Positions 21,904 through 28,830 of a DNA stretch of 33,672 nucleotides are shown here, in pieces. The stretch lies in assembly GCA_020430005.1 (NCBI GenBank), contig JAGQKQ010000001.1:1-33672 (forward strand). Direction: 5' to 3'. Every line of letters begins with the position of its first letter. Positions within the stretch are counted from its first letter, which is position 1. Source of the DNA: Candidatus Omnitrophota bacterium. GTDB taxonomy: Bacteria > Omnitrophota > Gorgyraeia > Zapsychrales > Zapsychraceae. Made by a program: the position numbers and the translations under genes. Under the pieces are notes generated by a model. That model did not search any database, had not been told where the DNA came from, and saw nothing but the letters and a program-made list of their open reading frames with translations.

Positions 21904-22377
21904 ATGGAAAGAGTAATGAACAAATTGGTTGCCGGAATATGTATGATAGCGTTAATGCTGACGGCAACAACAGCTTTTGCGGGTGATGGAGAAGGTGGTT
22001 ATAAAGAGTTTAGAAAAGAACGCATCGCCAAAATGTACGAAAAACTGGAATTGAGTCAGGAGCAAAAAGAACAGTTGGAAGCCCATCGAAAATCCCAGAA
22101 AGAGGAGTATCGAGCGGTATTCCAAGAACTTAAATCTAATAAAGATGCATTAGCTGAAGAATTAGAGAAAAAGAATATCGATAAAGATAAGGTTCAGCAA
22201 ATCCATGCAAAAATTAAAGTGCTGAATGCCAAAAAAGAAGATATGCGTTTAGAAGGTATTATGCAAGTACGGGAAATTTTGACGGATGAACAGTTTTCTG
22301 AATTTATGAAGCTAAAAGAATCCCGGAAAGAAAAATTTAAGAAGGGCAGCCATCACGAAGGGCCTATGGAAGAATAA
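21904..22377 (+). CDS. Spy/CpxP-like periplasmic protein (LTxxQ motif)
   Basis: 157 residues, signal peptide cleaved after T-A-F-A-G (about 27-28), then an all-helical, highly charged body. It has L-S-Q-E-Q (about 55) and L-T-D-E-Q-F (about 127), the LTxxQ-type motifs of Spy and CpxP, which are small periplasmic chaperones or stress sensors. A GAGGAGG ribosome site lies about nine bases before the ATG. Its private ECF promoter and place after the anti-sigma gene mark it as an effector of the envelope response; by analogy it may also feed back on sensing. Confidence 0.88.
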   Translation: MERVMNKLVAGICMIALMLTATTAFAGDGEGGYKEFRKERIAKMYEKLELSQEQKEQLEAHRKSQKEEYRAVFQELKSNKDALAEELEKKNIDKDKVQQIHAKIKVLNAKKEDMRLEGIMQVREILTDEQFSEFMKLKESRKEKFKKGSHHEGPMEE

Positions 22378-22399
22378 CACGATACAGAAAATAGAGTTT

Positions 22400-22437
22400 A
22401 AAGGGATAGATAGGAACGATATCTATCCCTTTTTTTA
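22400..22437 (+). terminator. Rho-independent terminator after the Spy-like gene
   Basis: AAAGGGATAGATA (22400-22412) pairs perfectly with TATCTATCCCTTT (22420-22432), loop GGAACGA, followed by a T run to 22436. Confidence 0.95.
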
Positions 22438-22549
22438 TATTTACCCTTAAAATTGCCCGGCCTAAAAAAAGATTGAAAACAAAAGGCGACGCCCCTAATA
22501 TAGAGACAGTTTTAAGGACAAAAATAATGGTTTTAATGAAAGGGATAAC

Positions 22550-23317
22550 ATGAAAAAAGCAGTTTCTATTGTTGGTATGGGAGAAATGGGGGGTGTCTTT
22601 GCCCGGGGATTCTTAAAGCTTGGTCATCCGGTCTATCCCATTACACGTCATAACAATGTGAATGATATTCCTGAAGAGGCGGAGTCCGTTATTGTGGCCG
22701 TTGGGGAAAAAGCCCTGCCGGATATTTTAAAGGGAATTCCTGAAAATTTTAAGGATCGGGTGGTTTTACTGCAAAATGAATTGCTGCCTAAAGATTGGGC
22801 GGTATATCCTGTTAACCCTACGGTCATATCGGTATGGTTTGAAAAAAAGCAGCCGAACGATTATAAAGTTATTATTCCTTCACCGGTTTACGGTCCGCAG
22901 GCTCAACTTGTCAGTGACGCGCTGGGGGCGATTAATATTTCTTCCAAAGTTCTGAATAGTGCGGATGAGCTTCTGTTTGAGCTTATCGTGAAGAATCTTT
23001 ATATTCTCACGGTGAATATTGCCGGTTTGGAAGTCGGCGGAACAGTGTCCGAGCTTTGGAACAATCATCGGGAATTTGCCCAGGCTGTTGCGAATGATGT
23101 TTTGGATATCCAATTTGTTATGGCGGAAAAAGAATTAGACCGGCAGAAACTTATCGATGGTATGTTAGAAGCTTTTAATGGTGATCCTGAACATAAATGC
23201 ATGGGACGTTCGGCGCCAGCGCGTTTAGAGCGGGCCGTCGCACAGGCCGATGAATACGGTTTGGACGCAAAAACCTTGAGAGATATTCAAACAAGACAGG
23301 CCCAAGCGTCAAAGTAA
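22550..23317 (+). CDS. NAD(P)-binding Rossmann protein, ketopantoate-reductase/prephenate-dehydrogenase-like
   Basis: 255 residues. The N-terminus V-S-I-V-G-M-G-E-M-G-G-V-F-A-R-G (5-20) is a Rossmann dinucleotide site, and the second half is helical, as in 6-phosphogluconate-dehydrogenase-like enzymes. It differs from PanE proper in length and lacks residues I can map with confidence, so substrate is unknown. A GAAAGGG ribosome site precedes the ATG. It is followed 11 bases later by an rRNA-type methyltransferase. Probably cytosolic oxidoreductase. Confidence 0.65.
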   Translation: MKKAVSIVGMGEMGGVFARGFLKLGHPVYPITRHNNVNDIPEEAESVIVAVGEKALPDILKGIPENFKDRVVLLQNELLPKDWAVYPVNPTVISVWFEKKQPNDYKVIIPSPVYGPQAQLVSDALGAINISSKVLNSADELLFELIVKNLYILTVNIAGLEVGGTVSELWNNHREFAQAVANDVLDIQFVMAEKELDRQKLIDGMLEAFNGDPEHKCMGRSAPARLERAVAQADEYGLDAKTLRDIQTRQAQASK

Positions 23318-23328
23318 GGTTGCAAATA

Positions 23329-24102
23329 ATGTTGGATATTACCGACCCGAAAGATTCCCAAGTTTTAAACGTTCAGCATTTGCGCAAGCGGTCGTACCGT
23401 CAACAAACCGGGTGCGTTATTGTGGAGGGTTATCCGGAAGTAAAAAAAGCCTCACAATGTCGTGTTCCTTTTGAAACACTATACATTTGTCCGGAAATTT
23501 TTGAAGATGTTTATCATGAGTTTAAAGACTATCCCGTTCAAACAGTCTCAAAAGATGTTTTTGCCGCGATGGCATTCGGTGAACGCCTGAAGGGGATATT
23601 AGCGGTCTGCCAGCCAAAGATTTATACTTTTGAAGATATTCATTTTAAAACACGGCCCTTGGTTGTGCTTTTAGAAAATGTGGAAAAGCCGGGTAACCTT
23701 GGGGCTGTCTTAAGAAGCTGTGACGGGGCGGGTGTGGATTGTCTGCTGGCCTGTGAAAGTCAAACCGATATTTATAATCAGCATGTTGTCCGGTCGAGTA
23801 TCGGCGCTATTTTCAGTGTGCCGACAATCGCCTGTTCCAACACACAGGCCCTGGATTTTTTAAAACAGCATAATATCAGGGTATTGGCCGCGTCATCAAA
23901 AACAGATACGATTTATACTTTGGAAAATCTTAAGGAACCAACGGCTTTTGTTATTGGAAACGAACACTCTGGATTATCCCCGTTTTGGCTGGAGCATGCG
24001 GATAGCCCGGTCAAAATTCCTATGCAGGGCATTGGACAGTGCTTAAACGCGGCGGCCAGCGCGTCTGTTTTAGTTTATGAAGCCTTGCGTCAGCGTTCTT
24101 GA
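23329..24102 (+). CDS. SpoU/TrmH family RNA 2'-O-methyltransferase
   Basis: 257 residues. An N-terminal L30e-like substrate-binding part (to about 105) precedes the SPOUT knot with motif 1 E-N-V-E-K-P-G-N-L-G-A-V-L-R-S (116-130), motif 2 V-I-G-N-E-H-S-G-L-S and motif 3 I-P-M-Q-G-I-G-Q-C-L-N-A-A-A-S-A-S-V. It should methylate ribose 2'-OH in rRNA or tRNA; the target base cannot be told. ATG 23329 sits about nine bases after TAAGG; a TTG at 23320 is possible. Eleven bases after the Rossmann gene. Confidence 0.93.
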   Translation: MLDITDPKDSQVLNVQHLRKRSYRQQTGCVIVEGYPEVKKASQCRVPFETLYICPEIFEDVYHEFKDYPVQTVSKDVFAAMAFGERLKGILAVCQPKIYTFEDIHFKTRPLVVLLENVEKPGNLGAVLRSCDGAGVDCLLACESQTDIYNQHVVRSSIGAIFSVPTIACSNTQALDFLKQHNIRVLAASSKTDTIYTLENLKEPTAFVIGNEHSGLSPFWLEHADSPVKIPMQGIGQCLNAAASASVLVYEALRQRS

Positions 24103-24154
24103 AAGAGTTTTCTAAATTAATATTTGAATATTTTTTTGGATTCCCTCTCTATTG

Positions 24155-24175
24155 TATAATGTTTCAAACAACATT
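24155..24175 (+). promoter_or_regulatory. -10 box and small inverted repeat before mscS
   Basis: TATAAT (24155-24160) lies 47 bases before the mscS start, with only a T-rich stretch where the -35 should be. AATGTT/AACATT (24158-24163 and 24170-24175) form a small inverted repeat over the start-site region and may be an operator. Confidence 0.35.
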
Positions 24176-24207
24176 GATCGTAACCATATTTAAAAAAGGA
24201 TTAAACA

Positions 24208-25080
24208 GTGGAAACATTCTCTAAATGGATTAATACCCCGATTATTCATGTGGGTGATACCCCTGTCACCTTTGGCGGCATTGGTAGTGCCATGGTCGTT
24301 TTTTTTGTTGTCTTGATCGTTTCGGCTATTGTTCAGCGTGTTGTATCCAATTATATAGGAAAGCGGATGCAGGTGGCTAATGCCACGTTATATGCCATTC
24401 GAAGAATTCTTCATTATGTGTTTGTTTGTGTGGCCATTGTGTTAGCCGCGCAATGTGTTGGACTGAACTTTGGTACTCTGGCGGTGGCCTTTGGTTTTCT
24501 GGGTGTCGGGATTGGGTTGGGTTTACAAAATATTACAGCCAACTTTGTATCGGGATTAATTCTTTTGTTGGAAAGGCCTGTGAGAATTGGTGATCTGATT
24601 AATATCGACGGAAAAATATCAGAAGTAATCGGTATTAATATGCGGGTTACGGTCGTCCGTACGTTTGATAATGTTACGGTTCTTGTACCAAATACAAAAT
24701 TAGTCGAGAATGAAGTGGTTAACTGGACAGTGGATGATCCCCGCACAAGGATTCATTGTCCTGTCGGCGTGGCTTACGGATCGGATACGACAAAAGTGAA
24801 AGAGGTTTTACTTACTGTTGCGAAGAATCACAAAGATGTCCTGGAGAAGCCTGAGCCGGAAGTTAGATTTTTGGAATTCGGCGATTCATCATTAAACTTT
24901 GATTTGTTAGTATGGACCAGCAAACCCGAAAATCAAAAAATATTACGCAGTGATATTAATTTTATGATTGATGCGGCATTTAGAGAGCACGACATTAAAA
25001 TTCCTTTTCCGCAAAGGGATATTCATTTGCAAATGACACCGGCTGTTGAGAAACTATCTGAATCGAAAGAGGCCCGTTAA
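24208..25080 (+). CDS. mscS: Small-conductance mechanosensitive channel (MscS family)
   Basis: 290 residues: three membrane helices (about 23-45, 65-85, 88-118), the last rich in Gly/Ala (F-L-G-V-G-I-G-L-G-L-Q-N-I), which lines the MscS pore, followed by the beta domain beginning R-P-V-R-I-G-D-L-I and a C-terminal alpha/beta vestibule. It opens on membrane tension to release solutes in osmotic downshock. Start is GTG, supported by AAAAGGA eight bases upstream; no in-frame ATG lies close before it. A small unknown gene begins five bases after its stop. Confidence 0.94.
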   Translation: METFSKWINTPIIHVGDTPVTFGGIGSAMVVFFVVLIVSAIVQRVVSNYIGKRMQVANATLYAIRRILHYVFVCVAIVLAAQCVGLNFGTLAVAFGFLGVGIGLGLQNITANFVSGLILLLERPVRIGDLINIDGKISEVIGINMRVTVVRTFDNVTVLVPNTKLVENEVVNWTVDDPRTRIHCPVGVAYGSDTTKVKEVLLTVAKNHKDVLEKPEPEVRFLEFGDSSLNFDLLVWTSKPENQKILRSDINFMIDAAFREHDIKIPFPQRDIHLQMTPAVEKLSESKEAR

Positions 25081-25084
25081 TACG

Positions 25085-25372
25085 ATGACCTTTACAGATT
25101 TTCAGCAATCCTTGCAACAAGAATCCCCGCCGAGTTTTTCCGATTTATTGTCGGCGTTATGGTGGGATGCCAAAGGTCAATGGGAAAAGGCTCACGAGAT
25201 TGCGCAGGACGTTTATACGAATGACGGCTTCTGGGTTCATGCTTATCTTCATCGTAAAGAGGGAGATGAATTTAATGCGGGGTATTGGTATAATCGGGCT
25301 GGCAAATCCAAAAGCCGGCTGTCATTAGATGAGGAATGGGAAAATATTGTTAAGGCGCTATTGGAGAAATAA
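25085..25372 (+). CDS. Conserved hypothetical protein
   Basis: 95 residues, soluble, starting M-T-F-T-D-F-Q-Q. The stretch L-L-S-A-L-W-W-D-A-K-G-Q-W-E-K-A-H (about 20-36) and W-V-H-A-Y-L-H-R-K-E-G-D (about 50-61) is the signature of a family I remember in many bacteria without known function; helical, possibly TPR-like. ATG 25085 lies five bases after mscS; upstream in-frame codons would overlap mscS. It shares one base with the next gene (TAATG). Confidence 0.8.
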   Translation: MTFTDFQQSLQQESPPSFSDLLSALWWDAKGQWEKAHEIAQDVYTNDGFWVHAYLHRKEGDEFNAGYWYNRAGKSKSRLSLDEEWENIVKALLEK

Positions 25373-25701
25373 TGGCTTATAATGAACAGTTGGCGAAACG
25401 GGCGAGGGATATTCTGAAAACTCAAAAGGGGTTTTCCGAAAAAAAGATGTTCGGCGGTTTGTGTTTTTTGTTAAATGGTAATATGTGCTGTGGTGTTGAA
25501 AAAGATAACTTTATGGTGCGTGTCGGGCCACAACAGTATGAAAAGGTTTTATCGTTAAAATACGCCCGTCCGATGGATTTTACAGGCAGGCCGTTAAAAG
25601 GTTTTGTTTATGTGGATGCACAAGGCGTTAAAACAAAGACGGCCTTACGAAAATGGGTTCAATACGGAATCGATTTTGCAGGCTCTCTTCCCGGAAAGTA
25701 G
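25372..25701 (+). CDS. TfoX N-terminal domain protein
   Basis: 109 residues with only the TfoX N-domain: K-K-M-F-G-G-L-C-F-L-L-N-G-N-M (about 24-38) and M-V-R-V-G-P-Q-Q-Y (48-56). In Haemophilus the full TfoX (Sxy) activates competence genes with CRP, but single-domain members like this are widespread and of unknown role. Its ATG overlaps the previous stop codon, so the two are coupled. A lipoprotein gene begins five bases after its stop. Confidence 0.85.
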   Translation: MAYNEQLAKRARDILKTQKGFSEKKMFGGLCFLLNGNMCCGVEKDNFMVRVGPQQYEKVLSLKYARPMDFTGRPLKGFVYVDAQGVKTKTALRKWVQYGIDFAGSLPGK

Positions 25702-25705
25702 TATT

Positions 25706-26269
25706 ATGTTTAAGCGAATAAGAAAAATTGTTATTATCGGAGCTTTTGTTTTAACAGGATGTACAGCAACATACGTTGAGAAAAACGTTGATTCGAAAAC
25801 GGGTGTTGTTAGCGAAGAAAAATATTCCAAATATTATGAGGCCCCGGCACAGCGTTTATTCGCGAGTGTCTATGTGATGGCCTTTGCCCAGGTAAAATAT
25901 CGGCCGGCATTAAAAAATAGTCTTAATAGGGACGTTCCTCCGGCAGAGCGTCTGGATCGTGTGAATATTAAGGTTTATTTTTCCAATAATACCGAATTTC
26001 GGTACCGTTTTAAAGTTCTCGCTGTTGGCTACGAAAGCGAGGGGCATAGCGGTATCATCTCCAATAACAGTCAGGAAATTATTCTGGTTCCGAATTCTAT
26101 TGAACGTATTGAAGCCGTCAAGGATAATGTTGAGCAGAGCGCAAAGGAAATTCGCGTTGATATTTATTACCAAGTTGGTGATCAGTCCCAGAAAAAAAAG
26201 AGTGTCGTTTTGAGCCGGCTGACAACAGAAGAAGCTAAAAAGAATTCCCGCTTTCCTTTCAAATTTTAA
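25706..26269 (+). CDS. Putative lipoprotein
   Basis: 187 residues. The signal M-F-K-R-I-R-K then hydrophobic core ends in lipobox V-L-T-G-C (Cys20), so the mature protein should be lipid-anchored; next residues T-A do not include Asp, which favours outer-membrane sorting by the E. coli rule. The body (about 60-180) is beta-rich with no family I can name. An in-frame ATG at 25604 lies inside the TfoX gene and would bury the signal, so I reject it. Confidence 0.78.
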   Translation: MFKRIRKIVIIGAFVLTGCTATYVEKNVDSKTGVVSEEKYSKYYEAPAQRLFASVYVMAFAQVKYRPALKNSLNRDVPPAERLDRVNIKVYFSNNTEFRYRFKVLAVGYESEGHSGIISNNSQEIILVPNSIERIEAVKDNVEQSAKEIRVDIYYQVGDQSQKKKSVVLSRLTTEEAKKNSRFPFKF

Positions 26270-26289
26270 GGTTTTGGTTTATTCATCTT

Positions 26290-28215
26290 ATGAAATATGA
26301 TCCGTTCCAACAACAGGCTATCGATTACATTAATGAGGGCCACTCTGTTATTGTCTCCGCTCCGACAGGGGCCGGAAAAACGGCGATAGCCGAACATGTT
26401 ATCCAGCAGTGTCTCCAGCGCAGAGAAAAAGTTATTTATACAGCGCCTATTAAGGCCCTTTCCAATCAAAAATATCGGGAGTTTCAAAAGTACACACAGG
26501 ACAAAGTGGGTATTTTGACCGGGGATATTACCCTTAATGCCGGCGCGTCAGTGCTGGTTATGACGACAGAGATTTTCCGGAACAAAATTCTGGAAGAGCA
26601 CAGTTCTATTAAGGATTTTAGCTGGATTGTCTTTGATGAAATTCATTATCTGGACGATTGGGAACGGGGAACGGTCTGGGAAGAATCCTTAATTTTTATG
26701 CCGGATCATATGCGTTTTTTGGGATTGTCGGCCACCATTCCGAATATCGACGAAATGAAACACTGGCTGGAAAAGATTCATAAAAGGCCGGTTAAGATTG
26801 TTAAAGAAAATAACCGTCCGGTTCCATTGCATTTTTTCTATCAATGCCAAAGTCAAATCTACGATGATATTAAGCTTCTTTCCAAAAAAGGTTTTACCGT
26901 TCCCGGCAATAAATACCTGAGAGGGCGGAAAATGCCCCGGTCGATTCGTTTGAAGCCTAATCGACTGAGTCCACTGATTGAGGACTTATATCAGAAAGAA
27001 CGGATGCCCTGTATCTATTTCGCTTTCAGCCGTCGACGAACAGAAGAACTGGCCAATGAAATGACAGAGTTTAATTTTCTTAGCACAACCGAGCGCAATG
27101 AAATTCGTACCATGTATGACACTTTGTGCGAGCGGTACGATTTAAAGGGAGAGAAAACAGCGGAGGAGTTAAAACCATTACTCGACCGTGGAATTGCTTA
27201 TCATCATGCCGGAATGTTGCCAACCTTGAAAGAAGTCGTTGAACAGTTATTTACAAGTAAACTTCTTAAACTGATTTTTACGACAGAAACTTTCGCATTG
27301 GGGATTAATATGCCGGCCAAGACAGTTATCTTTGACGAACTGCGTAAGTTTTATGGGCGCTCATTCAGCAATCTGCGTACGCGTGATTTTTATCAAATGG
27401 CCGGGCGTGCCGGCCGGCGTTCTATTGATAAAGAAGGTTTTGTGTTTTGCCGGGTCAATCCTCATTATATTTCGCCGGAAGAGGTTTACAGGATTATTTA
27501 TAGCGAACCGGAGAAAGTGAGTTCTCAGTTTAACGCCTCTTATGCCACTGTTTTAAATTTATATAATCATTATGGTGAGAAATTGTATGACATTTATCCA
27601 AGGTCATTTCATTATTTTCAGAAACGCAAGTTTTTACATAAACAGGCCTTGTATTTTCTAAAGGCGAAGGTTGATATTTTAAAAGAGCTAAAATATATTC
27701 AGGACGAACAGCTTACGGAAAAAGGAATTTTTGCCAGCAAGGTTTATGGATATGAGATGATTCTGGCCGAGCTGTTTGATCAGGGCGTGCTGGAGCAATT
27801 ATCGGTGCGGCAATTGGGAACCTTGTGTTTGGCGGTCGTCTATGAGCCGAGAAAAGGGACACATAAACCCCAGCTGATGAAGGAAACCAAGAAGCTCGAA
27901 ATGATCACTGATAAAATTATCCATGATGTCAACCGGCTGGAGCGGTTTTTGAAATTTAAGGATCTCAGCAAGCGGTGCTTTTTCCATTTAACACCGGCCT
28001 TTGAGGCCTGGCTCAAGCAGGAGTCTTTCAGTCAGATTCTGGAATATATTGATGCGGATGAGGGGGAGGTTGTCCGGTATTTCCGTATGACGATTCAGGT
28101 CCTCCGTGAGATTGCGGAAACCCCTATCAGCGTAGAGTTACAGGAAAAAATCTATCAGCTGATTAAGCTGATCGACCGGGACGTTATTGACTCGGAAAAA
28201 CAGCTTTCCGTGTAG
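26290..28215 (+). CDS. Ski2-like DEAD/DEAH-box helicase
   Basis: 641 residues. Q-like motif near the start (Y-D-P-F-Q-Q-Q-A), Walker A A-P-T-G-A-G-K-T (24-31), motif Ia T-A-P-I-K-A-L-S-N-Q-K, Walker B D-E-I-H (116-119), S-A-T (147-149) and motif VI Q-M-A-G-R-A-G-R-R, all typical of the Ski2/Mtr4/HelY group. The region after motif VI is helical. It should unwind RNA (or DNA) using ATP; in bacteria the role is not settled. No ribosome site before the ATG. The promoter of the next unit begins three bases after its stop. Confidence 0.92.
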   Translation: MKYDPFQQQAIDYINEGHSVIVSAPTGAGKTAIAEHVIQQCLQRREKVIYTAPIKALSNQKYREFQKYTQDKVGILTGDITLNAGASVLVMTTEIFRNKILEEHSSIKDFSWIVFDEIHYLDDWERGTVWEESLIFMPDHMRFLGLSATIPNIDEMKHWLEKIHKRPVKIVKENNRPVPLHFFYQCQSQIYDDIKLLSKKGFTVPGNKYLRGRKMPRSIRLKPNRLSPLIEDLYQKERMPCIYFAFSRRRTEELANEMTEFNFLSTTERNEIRTMYDTLCERYDLKGEKTAEELKPLLDRGIAYHHAGMLPTLKEVVEQLFTSKLLKLIFTTETFALGINMPAKTVIFDELRKFYGRSFSNLRTRDFYQMAGRAGRRSIDKEGFVFCRVNPHYISPEEVYRIIYSEPEKVSSQFNASYATVLNLYNHYGEKLYDIYPRSFHYFQKRKFLHKQALYFLKAKVDILKELKYIQDEQLTEKGIFASKVYGYEMILAELFDQGVLEQLSVRQLGTLCLAVVYEPRKGTHKPQLMKETKKLEMITDKIIHDVNRLERFLKFKDLSKRCFFHLTPAFEAWLKQESFSQILEYIDADEGEVVRYFRMTIQVLREIAETPISVELQEKIYQLIKLIDRDVIDSEKQLSV

Positions 28216-28218
28216 GTT

Positions 28219-28247
28219 TTGCCAAATGCCAGGAGATAGGGTATACT
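28219..28247 (+). promoter_or_regulatory. Promoter of the riboswitch-receiver unit
   Basis: TTGCCA (28219-28224), 17 bases, TATACT (28242-28247). Predicted start near 28254 puts the aptamer at the very 5' end of the RNA. Confidence 0.75.
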
Positions 28248-28260
28248 TGTCTATAGAACC

Positions 28261-28385
28261 GATAAAGGCAAACCCGCCGTAAGACGGGGACCCCGGTAAG
28301 GCCTAAAAGTCCTCCGGGTCCGGCCGGAAATATCCAGCCGGAGCAAAGCCAAGGGTCCTTAAGTGATATGGATAGCCTGGTTGCC
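28261..28385 (+). promoter_or_regulatory. c-di-GMP-I (GEMM-I) riboswitch aptamer with a two-hairpin insert
   Basis: The GEMM-I blocks are in order: GGCAAACC (28267-28274), a hairpin with GNRA-type loop GUAA (28279-28282), GGGAC (28287-28291), GCAAAGCC (28343-28350), the second arm with a tetraloop-receptor-like pair CCTTAAG/TATGG (28357-28371), GATAGCC (28371-28377) and GGTTGCC (28379-28385). In the family GGGAC and GCAAAGCC are adjacent; here 51 extra bases (28292-28342) separate them, made of two abutting hairpins: CCCGG/CCGGG (28292-28318) and TCCGGC/GCCGGA (28319-28342). It should sense cyclic di-GMP and control the receiver gene. Confidence 0.8.
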
Positions 28386-28409
28386 AGTGAAATAAACAGA
28401 CATTGCACG

Positions 28410-28445
28410 AACCTATCCAAAAACTGACGGATAGGTTTTCTTATT
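28410..28445 (+). terminator. Riboswitch-controlled intrinsic terminator
   Basis: AACCTATCC (28410-28418) pairs perfectly with GGATAGGTT (28429-28437), followed by TTTTCTTATT. The 5' arm can instead pair with GGATAG and GGTT of the aptamer (28370-28375 and 28379-28382, three bases looped out). Ligand-bound aptamer would hide that partner and let the terminator form: an off-switch by inference. Confidence 0.8.
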
Positions 28446-28462
28446 AGTGAGGAGGCAGGGGA

Positions 28463-28828
28463 ATGGCCAAAATTCTCGTTATTGATGACGATCATGAAAT
28501 ATGTAATCTCCTGGTGCAGCGGCTCAAGGCTAATAATTTTCATGTTGCCACGGCCAGTACTATTTTGGAGAGCTTTCAGCAATTAAGCCAGGAAGTGCCG
28601 GATGTGATCATTCTGGATTTTATGTTGCCGGGTATTTTAGGGACCACTTTTTCAGAAGACCTGAAGAAAGACACTCAGTATCAGGAAATTCCTATTATTT
28701 TTGTGTCAGGACAGTCTGAAGAAGAGATTAAAAAGATGGACGCAAACGTTCGTTTTGACGCCTACATAAGAAAACCTTTCGAAGCGCAGGACCTCATTCA
28801 AACCATCCATAAAGTTTTATCCAACTAA
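28463..28828 (+). CDS. Single-domain response regulator under c-di-GMP riboswitch control
   Basis: 121-residue lone receiver: acidic Asp8-Asp10 (V-I-D-D-D), phospho-acceptor Asp52 (I-L-D-F-M-L-P), Ser82 and Lys104 (R-K-P-F-E). No output domain. GAGGAGG lies nine to ten bases before the ATG. It is the only gene after the riboswitch and terminator, because the next gene converges on it with two bases between stop codons. It is more distant from the two receivers at 2430-3192 than they are from each other. Its kinase and target are not in the window; a role in motility, adhesion or pili fits c-di-GMP control but is an inference. Confidence 0.93.
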   Translation: MAKILVIDDDHEICNLLVQRLKANNFHVATASTILESFQQLSQEVPDVIILDFMLPGILGTTFSEDLKKDTQYQEIPIIFVSGQSEEEIKKMDANVRFDAYIRKPFEAQDLIQTIHKVLSN

Positions 28829-28830
28829 AA

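Noticed and set aside
25604..25705. Longer start for the lipoprotein gene
   Set aside because: It would place 34 residues before a clear lipoprotein signal and overlap the TfoX gene.
28184..28582. 132-codon minus-strand frame across the riboswitch
   Set aside because: It is antisense to the helicase end, the aptamer, the terminator and the receiver; all four have independent support.
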